64,000 nucleotides of DNA from Bacteroidales bacterium (GCA_031276035.1 JAISNV010000028.1:119222-183221), one strand, 5' to 3'. Positions 46,483 to 55,472 are shown, numbered from the stretch's first letter. Notes: generated by a model from the sequence alone, not told the origin. Translations and numbers: made by a program.

Positions 46483-47751
46483 TTAATCTTCATTTTGGTT
46501 TATCGACTCAACAATCACTATTTTAGAAGCCTTATATGCCGGAACGAAAGCCGACAACAAGTTGAAAATAATACATATTACAAATACGGCTATAAAAACG
46601 GGTATAGAAATCAGGCTTTGTATAGGAATTGTTTCCATGCCGGTCATACCTTCTAATTGCCAATACTCTAAACCCATTAGCCAATCTTTCAGTAATATTA
46701 CCATGAAATACGAAAGTATCAATCCGATAACTCCACCTATTAAGGAACATAAAAAATTCTCAGTCAAAACTTGCAACAAAATTTTGTTTTTAGTTGCGCC
46801 GAAAGCTCTTCTGATTCCTATTTCCTCATATCTTTTTCGGATTTGTGATATATTGAAATTAGAAAGATTTATTGCCGGTACCAACAATAAAATTATAAAC
46901 ATAATAATTGTTCTTCGATTTGCTTTATTGACAGTTTTATTTATATCCCATTCACCGGCAGCATAAACATTATCTCTGTGATTATGCGGTCCTTCAAAAT
47001 CAATTTCCCATTCATCATTTTCCAGATTATATTTTCTTACAATATTATCTAACTCTTCTATTATTAATGGAAAGTCTTTCTTATGTTTTGTAAGAAATAA
47101 AATATCATAATCTTCTTCTTCATAAAAATCGTTTGAGATATAGGGTATCCAGATATCAGCATAGGCAGTTGTAAAAGTTGGAATTACATTTTTTACCACG
47201 CCAATTATTTTATGTGGCGTTGCCTCTATCTCCAGGGTTTCGCCAATAGCATTCTTACCGTCAAACAATTTATTTACAACATTTTCAGAAATCACAACAT
47301 ACTGCATTCCTGCATCAAACTCTGCCTCATTAAAAAAAGTCCCTTCAATAAAATCCAAAGAAACTACCTTCCAATAATTTGCGTCAACCAAACGCGTAAC
47401 AGCACTTATGTATTCTTTCGATTTATCACTTTTTATCACAAACCTGTCATAATACATCGCGGTAATTAATTCCGGAGTTTCCATTTGAGATATGTAATCT
47501 TTATAAATATTATATTCTACCGGCGAACCGTAAGTCCATAAAGTTTCTTTATCATGTTTACTCATCAGTGTCAAATAAAGCGATTTATCTCTGTTCGGTT
47601 CCGGTACAATATTCACAATTTTAACTTGTTCCGTCAAGATAATAACCATAATCATCATTATTGCCAATGCGGTTCCAACAATAGAAATAATACTGATGAG
47701 TTTGTTTTGTCGCAAAAGCTGAAAGGCTTGTTTGAAATATACTTTGAACAT
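46483..47751 (-). CDS. ABC exporter permease A1 (MacB/FtsX type)
   Basis: The 422-residue permease has TM1 (about 18-42), a periplasmic MacB-like core with EGTFFNEAEFDAGMQYVVISENV, and three C-terminal TM helices with RKRYEEIGIRRAFGATKNKILLQ and the tail YKASKIVIVESINQNED. It is the first of four permeases and lies 59 bases downstream of the ATPase gene. It resembles permease A2 over its whole length. These four-TM proteins act as dimers that transmit force from the ATPase to the periplasm, as in MacB or LolCE. Confidence 0.9.
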   Translation of the reverse strand: MFKVYFKQAFQLLRQNKLISIISIVGTALAIMMIMVIILTEQVKIVNIVPEPNRDKSLYLTLMSKHDKETLWTYGSPVEYNIYKDYISQMETPELITAMYYDRFVIKSDKSKEYISAVTRLVDANYWKVVSLDFIEGTFFNEAEFDAGMQYVVISENVVNKLFDGKNAIGETLEIEATPHKIIGVVKNVIPTFTTAYADIWIPYISNDFYEEEDYDILFLTKHKKDFPLIIEELDNIVRKYNLENDEWEIDFEGPHNHRDNVYAAGEWDINKTVNKANRRTIIMFIILLLVPAINLSNFNISQIRKRYEEIGIRRAFGATKNKILLQVLTENFLCSLIGGVIGLILSYFMVILLKDWLMGLEYWQLEGMTGMETIPIQSLISIPVFIAVFVICIIFNLLSAFVPAYKASKIVIVESINQNED

Positions 47752-47760
47752 AGTTAAGAG

Positions 47761-47792
47761 TTATTTTATCGGCTTTATCGGTTTTTCCATTT
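47761..47792. repeat. TTTATC-type spacer repeat
   Basis: Two clear units (TTTATCGGC, TTTATCGGT) plus a decayed third lie between the ATPase and permease A1. They belong to the repeat type of this locus and are followed by an AATTTTTAATT-like run. Confidence 0.55.
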
Positions 47793-47810
47793 TTAATTTT
47801 TTATTCTCAA

Positions 47811-48476
47811 TTATTCAATCCGTCTTCCATCAAAAAACCTTATTATTCTCTTCGTGGTTTTGGCGATATGTTCATCATGGGTAACCATGACGATTGTTGC
47901 GCCTTCTCTATTTAGTTCGTGGAGCAGTTCGATAATTTCCGAACCCATTTTACTATCCAAGTTTCCCGTAGGTTCATCGGCAAGGATTATTTTCGGATTG
48001 CCGATTAATGCTCTGGCGATAGCAACTCTCTGACTTTGCCCGCCGGAAAGTTGAGACGGAAAATGATGCATCCGATGTGATAATCCTACACGTGCCAGAA
48101 CTTCTTTGGCTTTTTCGGTACGATTTCTTACATGTTTACGATAAAGTAAGGGAAGCTCAACATTATCAAGAATATTTAAGGAATTAACGAGATGAAAACT
48201 TTGAAATACGAATCCCAATGTTTTATTACGAAACTCCGCCAATTCGGCATCCTTCATATTATCGGTAATGGTATCATTGATGCAAACCTTTCCGGATGTC
48301 GGTTCATCGAGCAATCCGGTGATGTTCAACAAAGTACTTTTCCCGCATCCTGAAGGACCCATAATTGAGATAAACTCGCCCGCATCAACTTCAAGATTAA
48401 CATTCTCTAATGCTAATGTTTCTACTTCTTTTGTCCGGTAGATCTTTGAAATACTTTCTAATTTGATAATAGACAT
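47811..48476 (-). CDS. ABC exporter ATP-binding protein (MacB/LolD type)
   Basis: This 221-residue ATPase has Walker A GPSGCGKST (about 41-49), the Q-loop in FVFQSFHLV, the signature LSGGQSQRVAIARAL, Walker B IILADEPTGNLDS and the switch histidine in MVTHDEHIA. The length and the LNILDNVELPLLYR segment match the LolD/MacB/FtsE group that drives FtsX-fold permeases. It is the only ATPase in the locus and must serve both permease pairs. It lies between the adaptor gene and permease A1 on the same strand. Confidence 0.96.
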   Translation of the reverse strand: MSIIKLESISKIYRTKEVETLALENVNLEVDAGEFISIMGPSGCGKSTLLNITGLLDEPTSGKVCINDTITDNMKDAELAEFRNKTLGFVFQSFHLVNSLNILDNVELPLLYRKHVRNRTEKAKEVLARVGLSHRMHHFPSQLSGGQSQRVAIARALIGNPKIILADEPTGNLDSKMGSEIIELLHELNREGATIVMVTHDEHIAKTTKRIIRFFDGRRIE

Positions 48477-48538
48477 AATATTTTATTTATTTGTTACTAC
48501 TTAGGTTGTTTTGTTGTTAAAAAATAAGGTTATTTATA

Positions 48539-48566
48539 TTTTATCAGTTTTATCCATTTTATCATT
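48539..48566. repeat. TTTATC-type spacer repeat
   Basis: Three units (TTTATCAGT, TTTATCCAT, TTTATCATT) lie between the adaptor and ATPase genes, in the same orientation as at 42331 and 47761. Confidence 0.6.
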
Positions 48567-48567
48567 C

Positions 48568-49815
48568 TTAATTTTTAACTTTCACCGTTTGTTTGTTTTT
48601 ATAATTATTCATATCCGATATTATAATATGTTCGCCTTCACTTAGGCCGTTGATAACTTCGACATACTCGAAACTACACTCTCCGAGATTAACTTTTCGT
48701 TTTTCGGCAACATTTCCATTTATAATCCACATATCATAAACTCCCTTCCCTACATAATACGAACCGTTAGGAATCCTTAATACATCTTCCTTAATGCCGT
48801 AGTTAACATAGACATCGGTTTTTAATCCGCTTCGTAGCTTGGGGTTTCCGGCATCATTTAAAATAACTGCAAAAGATATTGTTCCGTTTTTAACCGAAGG
48901 AGTTATATTAACGGCAGTTCCTTCGAGCAAGAGCAATCCGGTTTTTACAAATACTTTCGATCCTACACTTATTTTATCGGCATAGCTTCCCGGAATTTCC
49001 GCATCAATTTTAAAGCGACTAAGATCCGAAACGATAGCGACCTGCTCACCGACATTCACTTGCGATCCGATATTATTATTGACAAAAGTCAGCGTGGCAT
49101 TTTGCGGAGATAAGATTCGAGAATCTTTCAACAATCTTTCGCTTTCAGTAAGAGATTTTTCGAAAATACTGAGCTCGAGTTGTTGTACCCTTAATTCGGC
49201 TTCAGTATTTGCTTTCTGATTTTCAATTTGTTGTTTTAATTGTTCGAATTCCAACTTAGCAACTTCATAACTTAAAGATGCTTGTCTCACTTTATCCATA
49301 GTACTGGCACCGATGCTGTCCAAATACTTTTCATTTTGCAACTCCGTATATAATTGGCGCAATTGCATTTCCTTTACATTTTGTTGCATTTTCAATTCCG
49401 ACAACAGGTTATCGGAATTAAGTTTATATTGCGCAAGTTTACTTCTTTTTATTTCTCTTTCATCCAACTTCTGATTAAAGTCCGTTTCAACCGAAGACAG
49501 TTCCAAAAGTAATATAGGTTCGCCAACACTAAGCAAATCGCCGGGATTTTTATAAACCTCTAAAATTCTCGAATTTATCGGCGATACAATAATCTCTTCG
49601 ATAAGCGGAATAACCTTTCCTGTAGCATTAACAGTAATTTCAATATTTCCCTTATCAACTTCCTTTACAATAATATTTTTCATTGAAACAGAGCCTTGCA
49701 TCAGTTTCATTAATATGATGAAAGCAACTACAACGGCAATAATTATAGAAGAATATTTCAGTATTTTCTTGGTATTTTCTCTTTGTTTTTCTTTTTTAGA
49801 AATAATTCTATCCAT
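48568..49815 (-). CDS. Periplasmic adaptor of the exporter (MacA/HlyD type)
   Basis: This 415-residue membrane-fusion protein has a cytoplasmic N-terminus, one TM helix (about residues 20-42), a lipoyl/barrel-sandwich half (VTVNATGKVIPLIEEIIVSP), a long coiled-coil hairpin (about 110-220, FEQLKQQIENQKANTEAELRV), a second half (ILSPQNATLTFVNNNIGSQV) and a beta-barrel plus membrane-proximal domain (LRSGLKTDVYVNYG). It would bridge the permeases to TolC. I choose the ATG at 49815. The frame extends six codons to a TTG at 49833. It is the first gene of the exporter locus, with two palindromes upstream. Confidence 0.93.
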   Translation of the reverse strand: MDRIISKKEKQRENTKKILKYSSIIIAVVVAFIILMKLMQGSVSMKNIIVKEVDKGNIEITVNATGKVIPLIEEIIVSPINSRILEVYKNPGDLLSVGEPILLLELSSVETDFNQKLDEREIKRSKLAQYKLNSDNLLSELKMQQNVKEMQLRQLYTELQNEKYLDSIGASTMDKVRQASLSYEVAKLEFEQLKQQIENQKANTEAELRVQQLELSIFEKSLTESERLLKDSRILSPQNATLTFVNNNIGSQVNVGEQVAIVSDLSRFKIDAEIPGSYADKISVGSKVFVKTGLLLLEGTAVNITPSVKNGTISFAVILNDAGNPKLRSGLKTDVYVNYGIKEDVLRIPNGSYYVGKGVYDMWIINGNVAEKRKVNLGECSFEYVEVINGLSEGEHIIISDMNNYKNKQTVKVKN

Positions 49816-49846
49816 ATTAAAAAAATTTGACAAAGGGAAAACAAAC

Positions 49847-49865
49847 TTTATGCCGAAAGCATAAA
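49847..49865 (-). promoter_or_regulatory. 7-bp hairpin in the leader of the exporter operon
   Basis: TTTATGC and GCATAAA pair perfectly around a 5-base loop, ending 32 bases upstream of the adaptor ATG. It could be an operator half or an RNA leader hairpin. Function is inferred from position only. Confidence 0.4.
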
Positions 49866-49899
49866 CCGCTCATTGACAGCAATAAACTTATTTATAAAC

Positions 49900-49915
49900 T
49901 GTCCGGTTTCGGACA
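49900..49915 (-). promoter_or_regulatory. Candidate operator palindrome TGTCCG-N4-CGGACA
   Basis: TGTCCG (49900-49905) and CGGACA (49910-49915) form a perfect palindrome 85 bases upstream of the adaptor ATG. It is GC-rich against an AT-rich background. It fits a dimeric activator site, for instance for the Fis-type HTH of the response regulator encoded downstream in the same locus. I could not find a convincing sigma-54 -24/-12 element nearby. Confidence 0.5.
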
Positions 49916-49967
49916 AATTGTACGGAAATGAAAGGAAAAAGGAGAAGAGAGAAAAAGATATTCTCGA

Positions 49968-49998
49968 AGATAAAATCTATAAAATCGAATAAAAGTCA
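49968..49998. repeat. GATAAA-type spacer repeat
   Basis: GATAAAATCTATAAAATCGAATAAAA lies between the CPBP gene and the exporter promoter region and marks the right edge of the zone where this repeat type occurs. Confidence 0.45.
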
Positions 49999-50026
49999 AA
50001 ACTTTTACAATTAAACTTCCACATAT

Positions 50027-50956
50027 CTATTCTTCATTAGCCTTAATTCGTTTATTCATAATTGATAAGTTCCAATTATATTTTTTATAAAAAATGAATA
50101 TTATTATTATCCAAATAATAATCTCTTCAAGGTAACTTAATGGAATGTTAATACTTTGCATATTAAAAAGAGCCGGAGAAGCTAATGTTGATTCATCAAA
50201 TGTAACTATTGTAGATGCAAAGAAATTATTAGCTGTGTGAATACCAATTGCCAATTCAATACCATCATCTAAAACAGAAATTAGTCCTAACATAAGTCCG
50301 AAAATAACATAATTTGGCATCATTATCCAAAATCCATACTCTGTAACTTCATTATTTCCTAAATGCATTAAGCCGAAGATTACACCCGGGATAATTACTG
50401 CCAACCACCTGTTTTTAGTCCATGCAGCAACGCCTTGAGTAAGATACCCCCTGAACAAAAACTCTTCACAAGTAGCTTGTATAGGAATAAAAATAGCGGA
50501 AATGATAAATAAAGGAATAAAAGTTTTTATATCGAAATGAAATACAAAATTATCCGGATTAATTGCATAAGAAATTCCATAATCGATTAAAAATAATAAA
50601 AACCAGATTCCGAAAGCAAAGAAAGCGCGATTCCATCTAACTTTTTTTGTTCCGTTTACTGTTTCGGCAAAAGAACGGGAATGCAATAATTTTATAAATA
50701 AAATACTGCCAAAAAGAGCAAATACAAAGGGAATAAGCATTATCAACAAACCCATATTCTGAGAAACACCAAGTATTGAGAAATCAAGACTTACCATAAA
50801 TTCCTGAATAATCTCGGGAGTAAATGAATACCTCTTATTCAAAATTAAAAGTATAGGCATCATACCTACAACACTTACAATAAAGAAACCAATTGCAACT
50901 ACAATATATTTCCAAAATGCATTACTTTTATCTAAGGCTCTTTCTAAGAAATTCAT
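50027..50956 (-). CDS. CPBP-family intramembrane metalloprotease-like protein
   Basis: This 309-residue protein has about 8 TM helices. The CPBP motifs are ATCEEFLFRGYLTQG (Glu pair and Arg, about residue 163), GVIFGLMHLGN (His, about 195) and ELAIGIHTANNFFAS (His and Asn, about 245). Known relatives include Rce1 proteases and bacteriocin-immunity proteins. No peptide partner is visible. I use the ATG at 50956, since the GTG two codons upstream is less likely. It is the last gene of the TonB receptor, rsgA, dtd series, 31 bases after dtd. Confidence 0.9.
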   Translation of the reverse strand: MNFLERALDKSNAFWKYIVVAIGFFIVSVVGMMPILLILNKRYSFTPEIIQEFMVSLDFSILGVSQNMGLLIMLIPFVFALFGSILFIKLLHSRSFAETVNGTKKVRWNRAFFAFGIWFLLFLIDYGISYAINPDNFVFHFDIKTFIPLFIISAIFIPIQATCEEFLFRGYLTQGVAAWTKNRWLAVIIPGVIFGLMHLGNNEVTEYGFWIMMPNYVIFGLMLGLISVLDDGIELAIGIHTANNFFASTIVTFDESTLASPALFNMQSINIPLSYLEEIIIWIIIIFIFYKKYNWNLSIMNKRIKANEE

Positions 50957-50987
50957 AATCACTATTCTAAATTATTATATATATTTT

Positions 50988-51440
50988 TTATGTTTTATTT
51001 TTCGAATCAATAATAATAGTAACAGGGCCATCATTGATTAGGAAAACTTTCATATCCGCACCGAATATCCCTGTTTGTACGGGCTTAGAAAGTTGACTTT
51101 CCAGAAGTTTGGTAAATTCATCGTAAAGCGGTATTGCTATTTCCGGATTTGCTGCATAGATATATGACGGGCGATTTCCTTTCTTTGTAGATGCATGAAG
51201 TGTAAATTGACTAATCAATAAAATTTCTCCGTCAATATCTCCGACTGATAAATTCATTACATTATTTTCATCGGGAAAGATTCTTAGGCGAGTTATCTTT
51301 CCTGCCATCCATTCTAAATCTTCTCTATTATCCTCATTTTCAAATCCGACAAGAATCATCAATCCGGTTTTTATTGCGCCGAATATTTTTCCTTCAATTG
51401 TCACATTCGCCTCACTAACCCTTTGTATTACAACTTTCAT
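50988..51440 (-). CDS. dtd: D-aminoacyl-tRNA deacylase
   Basis: DTD removes D-amino acids (and glycine from tRNA-Ala) mischarged on tRNA. The 150-residue length is typical. The N-terminus is MKVVIQRVSEANVTIEG. The two active-site motifs are present: SQFTLHASTKKGNRPSY (SQFTL) and NDGPVTIIIDS (the Gly-Pro motif, here with the usual NxGPVT pattern). It starts 2 bases after the rsgA stop, so they are co-transcribed. Confidence 0.97.
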   Translation of the reverse strand: MKVVIQRVSEANVTIEGKIFGAIKTGLMILVGFENEDNREDLEWMAGKITRLRIFPDENNVMNLSVGDIDGEILLISQFTLHASTKKGNRPSYIYAANPEIAIPLYDEFTKLLESQLSKPVQTGIFGADMKVFLINDGPVTIIIDSKNKT

Positions 51441-51442
51441 AT

Positions 51443-52381
51443 TTAATCGTAATTATTCTTATTAAGGTAATCATCTGATATAATACTCAAATAACTATTG
51501 TATCTTTCCTCCGGTATCAAACCTTCTTCGACTGCTTCTTTAACCGCACATCCCGGTTCATTGGTATGAGTACAATTATTAAACCTGCATTCGTGTTGAA
51601 ATTTTCGTATTTCAGGAAATCTTTCGGCAATTTCAATTTTATCCATATCGGCAAGCCCGAATTCCTTAATACCCGGAGTATCTATAATATAACCGCCTAT
51701 CGGCAGTTTATACATAGTTGCAAAAGTTGTAGTATGTTTTCCTTTTTCATGGTATTGAGAAATATCTCCGATTTTAATATCCGATTCGGGTATGATAGTA
51801 TTAATAAGTGCCGATTTTCCTACACCAGAGTGCCCGGTAATCAAACTCACTTTATCTTTCAATAAATTTCTAAATTCTTCTAAACCTATATTTTTAACGG
51901 CGGAAGTAACAATAACCTTATAACCGGCATTTTCATAAATATACATCAACTCTGCAAGGCGTTCCAAATCATTATCATCATACAAATCAAGTTTATTAAA
52001 AACAATAACCGATGGTATATGATAAGCTTCGGCAGTTGTAAGAATTCTGTCTATAAATCCTGTTGATGTCCGCGGTTGCTTAATTGTTGCTATAATTATA
52101 CAATAATCTATATTTGCAGCAATAATTTGTTCTGATTTAGAAAGGTTTGTAGATTTTCTTATGATATAATTATTTCTCGGAAATATTTTTGTAATAATAC
52201 CAACATTATCATTATCAACAAAATCAAATTGCACCTTATCTCCTACTGCAACCGGATTGGTAGTTTTTATTCCTGAGGTTTTAAACTTTCCCTTAATTTT
52301 ACAGTTAACTATGTTTCCCGAAGGAGTTTCGACCAGATACCAACTTCCGGTAGATTTAATAACTATACCTTCATTATTCAT
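51443..52381 (-). CDS. rsgA: Ribosome small-subunit biogenesis GTPase RsgA
   Basis: RsgA checks late 30S subunit assembly. The 312-residue protein has an N-terminal OB fold (GIVIKSTGSWYLVE), then the circularly permuted GTPase: NKLDLYDD (G4), VIVTSAVKN (G5), GHSGVGKSALIN (G1, about 188) and DTPGIKEFG (G3). The C-terminal zinc-binding domain has cysteines and a histidine in ECRFNNCTHTNEPGCAV. It begins 2 bases downstream of the TonB receptor stop and 2 bases upstream of dtd, so all are in one transcript. Confidence 0.97.
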   Translation of the reverse strand: MNNEGIVIKSTGSWYLVETPSGNIVNCKIKGKFKTSGIKTTNPVAVGDKVQFDFVDNDNVGIITKIFPRNNYIIRKSTNLSKSEQIIAANIDYCIIIATIKQPRTSTGFIDRILTTAEAYHIPSVIVFNKLDLYDDNDLERLAELMYIYENAGYKVIVTSAVKNIGLEEFRNLLKDKVSLITGHSGVGKSALINTIIPESDIKIGDISQYHEKGKHTTTFATMYKLPIGGYIIDTPGIKEFGLADMDKIEIAERFPEIRKFQHECRFNNCTHTNEPGCAVKEAVEEGLIPEERYNSYLSIISDDYLNKNNYD

Positions 52382-52383
52382 AA

Positions 52384-54699
52384 TTAGAATGTGAGATTCA
52401 ATCCTAAACTCGGTAATATCGGTAATTGATCTACACGTTCACCTGTAAGCCTGTCAACATAAAAAACATTAGCTCTATTATAAACATTTGTAACGCTTAT
52501 TGAAACAGCTAATTTCACATTTTTACCCAAGAAAAAGGTTTTTTTGGCATCAATATCTAATCTATGGTATTGAGGTAATTTGCCCGCATTTATTTTCTCA
52601 TCATAAATAATTCCTATTTCGCCATTGCCGGTCAGATAGTTGTAATAAATATCATCAATCATAAGCATTTCATAATATCCTGCCGAAAGGGTAAACGGGA
52701 ATCCGCTGCCGTAATTCCATCTGATACTAAAATCCCAATCATATTTTTTTCCGGCCGAATATGTTGCAAGAATATTTACATTATGTCTTCTGTCATAGTG
52801 CGTTGGATAAGTTTGCTGTTCATCATATCTATCAACAAAACCCAAAGAATATACTGCCCAAAGATAAATTCTCTTGTATTCATATTTAGCAGATATATCA
52901 AATCCCTTAGCAGTACCCGATTCAATTATATAATTTTGTCTCAGACGTTCGGGTTTATCGGCAAATTCAGGAGTATTATTATATACTTTATCCCTATTGA
53001 TATTAGTAAGTTGCGAGAAATTTTTAAAATAACCTTCTATATTTATTGTAAGATGATTTATCGGGTCATATTCCACACCTAAAACAACATGTTGGGCCTT
53101 TTGCAAATCGCTGGTAACCTCTTTGCCGTTAAATTTGCTTGGGATATCAGTCGGCGTAGATAAAAATCCGTAAAACAAATTTACGACATCTCTATCAGAA
53201 GAAGCACTCATAAGATTCTGGGAGTATAATCCTGCCGATGCTTTGATTCTCCATTTACTATTGATATTATATTTCACAGCCAGACGGGGTTCCGGACTAA
53301 ATTCACCGTAAGAAGCATAATAATAAAATCTAAATCCGGGTTCAATGACCCAATTACCGGGAGAAAAACGACCGGTTATAAAACCGCCTATCTCGGTTGA
53401 GAAATCCTCAGTCGATGTTGTCACATTATTAGATCGTCTGAATTCGTAATGCGTATCTTGGCCTGTCACATCCAATCCGTATTTTAATTGATGTTTACCA
53501 TAAAAATACGTCATTGAAAGGTTAATATTAAAACCTCCTATTTTACTATAGCGCGGCAAACTATCTAAAGTATTCATACTGCTGCTATATTCCGAATAAG
53601 ATATACCACCTTCAAGTAGAGCCGTAGTTTTTCCGGGAATAATAACAAAATTCATTCCGGCTCCATAAGAATCCCAATCATAACTAGCTACACCTCTGTA
53701 ATTATCAACTTTATCATCGTATCTAAAACCAAAAAAATTGATTTTACTTCCGTTATCTAATCCTAAAGATAATTTTCCATATAAATCCAAAAATGAGAAA
53801 GGCAAACCTGAATCATCAGCGCAAGCATACTTATAAAAAACTTCATCAGTATAATTTAAATAAGAAGTTTTTGCCGACAAGATATAGGTAAGTGAAACAG
53901 GACTATTATCCTTAGCTTTAACAATAGGACCTTCCAACATAACTTTTGCTCCGAACGTACTTGCTTCAACACTACCGCTATGGCGTCTTTTATTTCCATC
54001 ACGAGTTCTAATATCCATAACCGAAGATATTCTACCTCCATACTCGGCACCGAAACCGCCGGAATAAACATCAATGTTTCTAATAATATCCGTATCGAAA
54101 ACAGAAAATAAACCTATAGAATGAAAGGGGTTATAAATAACCATCCCGTCCATTAACACTTTATTTTGAACCGGAGAACCGCCGCGAATATATAATTGTC
54201 CACCTTGGTCGCCAGTGAAAATAACTCCGGGTAAAACTTGTAAATATTGAGCTAAATCCGCTTGCCCGCCAATAGTTGGAATTTTTTCAATTTGTTTTGG
54301 AGTAACATTAACAACAGCAGTTTTTACTTCAGTTCTACGTGTTTGTACTTCAGCCGAGACTTGAAATGCTTCTAATTCATAAATAGTTTCTTTTACATAA
54401 AGTTTTGTATCCTTAAATTCTCCTGCCTTAAGTTTTATATCCATTCTTAAACTATCGTAACCTATAGAAGTAATCATAAGAGTATAATCTCCCGGCGGAA
54501 CATTAGATATAATAAAATAGCCGTTGAGGTCAGTAGCAGCACCAAGTGTAGTTTTATGTAAATAAACATTTGTGAAAATAACCGGCTCACCGGTTGTTTC
54601 TTCATAAACAAACCCTCTAACCGTTGCATTTTGGGAAACAAGAATATTTATTAAGGAAAAAAACAGGGTAAAAAGTATTAAAAGCCTGACTTTATACAT
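52384..54699 (-). CDS. TonB-dependent outer-membrane receptor
   Basis: The 771-residue protein has a signal peptide (to about residue 22, LVSQ). A carboxypeptidase-regulatory-like domain (about 27-110, GFVYEETTGEPVIFTNVYL) and a plug domain (about 125-230, LPGVIFTGDQGGQLYIRGGSP and YSGGFGAEYGGRISSVMDI) come next. A 22-strand barrel follows and ends in a terminal Phe (GLNLTF). TonB-dependent receptors import large or scarce ligands with energy from TonB/ExbBD. There is no SusD-like partner or metal/siderophore gene nearby, so the substrate is unknown. It heads a unit with rsgA, dtd and the CPBP gene, an unusual link between uptake and ribosome assembly. Confidence 0.93.
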   Translation of the reverse strand: MYKVRLLILFTLFFSLINILVSQNATVRGFVYEETTGEPVIFTNVYLHKTTLGAATDLNGYFIISNVPPGDYTLMITSIGYDSLRMDIKLKAGEFKDTKLYVKETIYELEAFQVSAEVQTRRTEVKTAVVNVTPKQIEKIPTIGGQADLAQYLQVLPGVIFTGDQGGQLYIRGGSPVQNKVLMDGMVIYNPFHSIGLFSVFDTDIIRNIDVYSGGFGAEYGGRISSVMDIRTRDGNKRRHSGSVEASTFGAKVMLEGPIVKAKDNSPVSLTYILSAKTSYLNYTDEVFYKYACADDSGLPFSFLDLYGKLSLGLDNGSKINFFGFRYDDKVDNYRGVASYDWDSYGAGMNFVIIPGKTTALLEGGISYSEYSSSMNTLDSLPRYSKIGGFNINLSMTYFYGKHQLKYGLDVTGQDTHYEFRRSNNVTTSTEDFSTEIGGFITGRFSPGNWVIEPGFRFYYYASYGEFSPEPRLAVKYNINSKWRIKASAGLYSQNLMSASSDRDVVNLFYGFLSTPTDIPSKFNGKEVTSDLQKAQHVVLGVEYDPINHLTINIEGYFKNFSQLTNINRDKVYNNTPEFADKPERLRQNYIIESGTAKGFDISAKYEYKRIYLWAVYSLGFVDRYDEQQTYPTHYDRRHNVNILATYSAGKKYDWDFSIRWNYGSGFPFTLSAGYYEMLMIDDIYYNYLTGNGEIGIIYDEKINAGKLPQYHRLDIDAKKTFFLGKNVKLAVSISVTNVYNRANVFYVDRLTGERVDQLPILPSLGLNLTF

Positions 54700-54721
54700 A
54701 AATTTAACATTTTATAACTTG

Positions 54722-54729
54722 CAAAGATA
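54722..54729 (-). promoter_or_regulatory. -7 element (TATCTTTG) for the TonB receptor unit
   Basis: On the minus strand TATCTTTG lies 22 bases upstream of the ATG at 54699. Confidence 0.6.
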
Positions 54730-54811
54730 ACATATTCTTTGATAAAAAGAAATTGAGAGTAGAGTTTTTATTTTAATATTCGACGAACATGAAAGTAGAA
54801 AATAAAAATGA

Positions 54812-54856
54812 AAAAGCGTCACAAAATTCAGATTACTCTAAATTAGGGACGCTTTT
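54812..54856 (-). terminator. Intrinsic terminator after ridA
   Basis: On the minus strand GAAAAGCGTC and GACGCTTTTT form a 9-bp stem (54848-54856 with 54812-54820) followed by a T-rich run. It lies 23 bases after the ridA stop and ends the yceD-rpmF-ridA unit. Confidence 0.75.
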
Positions 54857-54879
54857 CAACAATATGAATATGAAAGTTA

Positions 54880-55254
54880 TTATTTTACCGCTATAGCTTC
54901 AATTTCAACTAAAACACCCAGCGGTAATTTTACTACTCCGTAAGCTGCTCTCGCAGGCGGTTCTTTTGTAAAGTATTGTGCATAAACGGTATTAAATGCT
55001 TGGAAATTTTCCATATCGCTTAACAAGCAAGTACATTTTACTACATGGTCTAAAGTATAACCTGCTGCGGATAATATTGCAATGAGATTATCCAGAACCT
55101 GTTTAGTTTGCTCAACAATATCTCCTGGAATTGAACCGTCAATTGGATTAACGGGTATTTGTCCCGAAACGAACAACATGTTATTTACTTCTACAGCCTG
55201 ACTGTAAGGACCGATAGCTTTAGGTGCACTTGTAGTGTTTATGACCTTTTTCAT
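54880..55254 (-). CDS. ridA: RidA-family enamine/imine deaminase
   Basis: RidA hydrolyses reactive 2-aminoacrylate and other enamines made by PLP enzymes. The 124-residue protein shows the family features: TSAPKAIGPYSQAVEVNNML at the N-terminus, FVSGQIPVNP, and the C-terminal PPARAAYGVVKLPLGVLVEIEAIAV with the substrate-binding arginine. It starts 2 bases after rpmF on the same strand. Confidence 0.96.
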   Translation of the reverse strand: MKKVINTTSAPKAIGPYSQAVEVNNMLFVSGQIPVNPIDGSIPGDIVEQTKQVLDNLIAILSAAGYTLDHVVKCTCLLSDMENFQAFNTVYAQYFTKEPPARAAYGVVKLPLGVLVEIEAIAVK

Positions 55255-55256
55255 CT

Positions 55257-55442
55257 TTATTTCTTGCCTTCAATTACCATCTTACCTTTGTAGTATAAAT
55301 CACCGTCAACCATATATGCTCTATGATATTGGTGTACTTCGCCGGTAGTTTTACATACTGCTAATTGTGGTACTTCTGCATGATGATGAGATCTTCTTTT
55401 ATCTCTTCTTGCTGAAGAGACCTTTCTCTTGGGATGTGCCAT
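55257..55442 (-). CDS. rpmF: 50S ribosomal protein L32
   Basis: The 61-residue L32 protein begins MAHPKRKVSSARRDKRRSHH and holds a single cysteine in AVCKTTGEVHQYHRAY. The four-cysteine zinc site of some L32 proteins is reduced here. The N-terminal basic tail is typical. It lies between yceD/DUF177 and ridA, the normal yceD-rpmF order. Confidence 0.97.
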   Translation of the reverse strand: MAHPKRKVSSARRDKRRSHHHAEVPQLAVCKTTGEVHQYHRAYMVDGDLYYKGKMVIEGKK

Positions 55443-55472
55443 ATCTTTATTTCTTTATATATTAATACTTTA

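Noticed and set aside
49834..50026. Sigma-54 -24/-12 promoter upstream of the exporter locus
   Set aside because: No GG-N10-GC arrangement was found. The nearest GG and GC pairs are spaced 12 bases apart.
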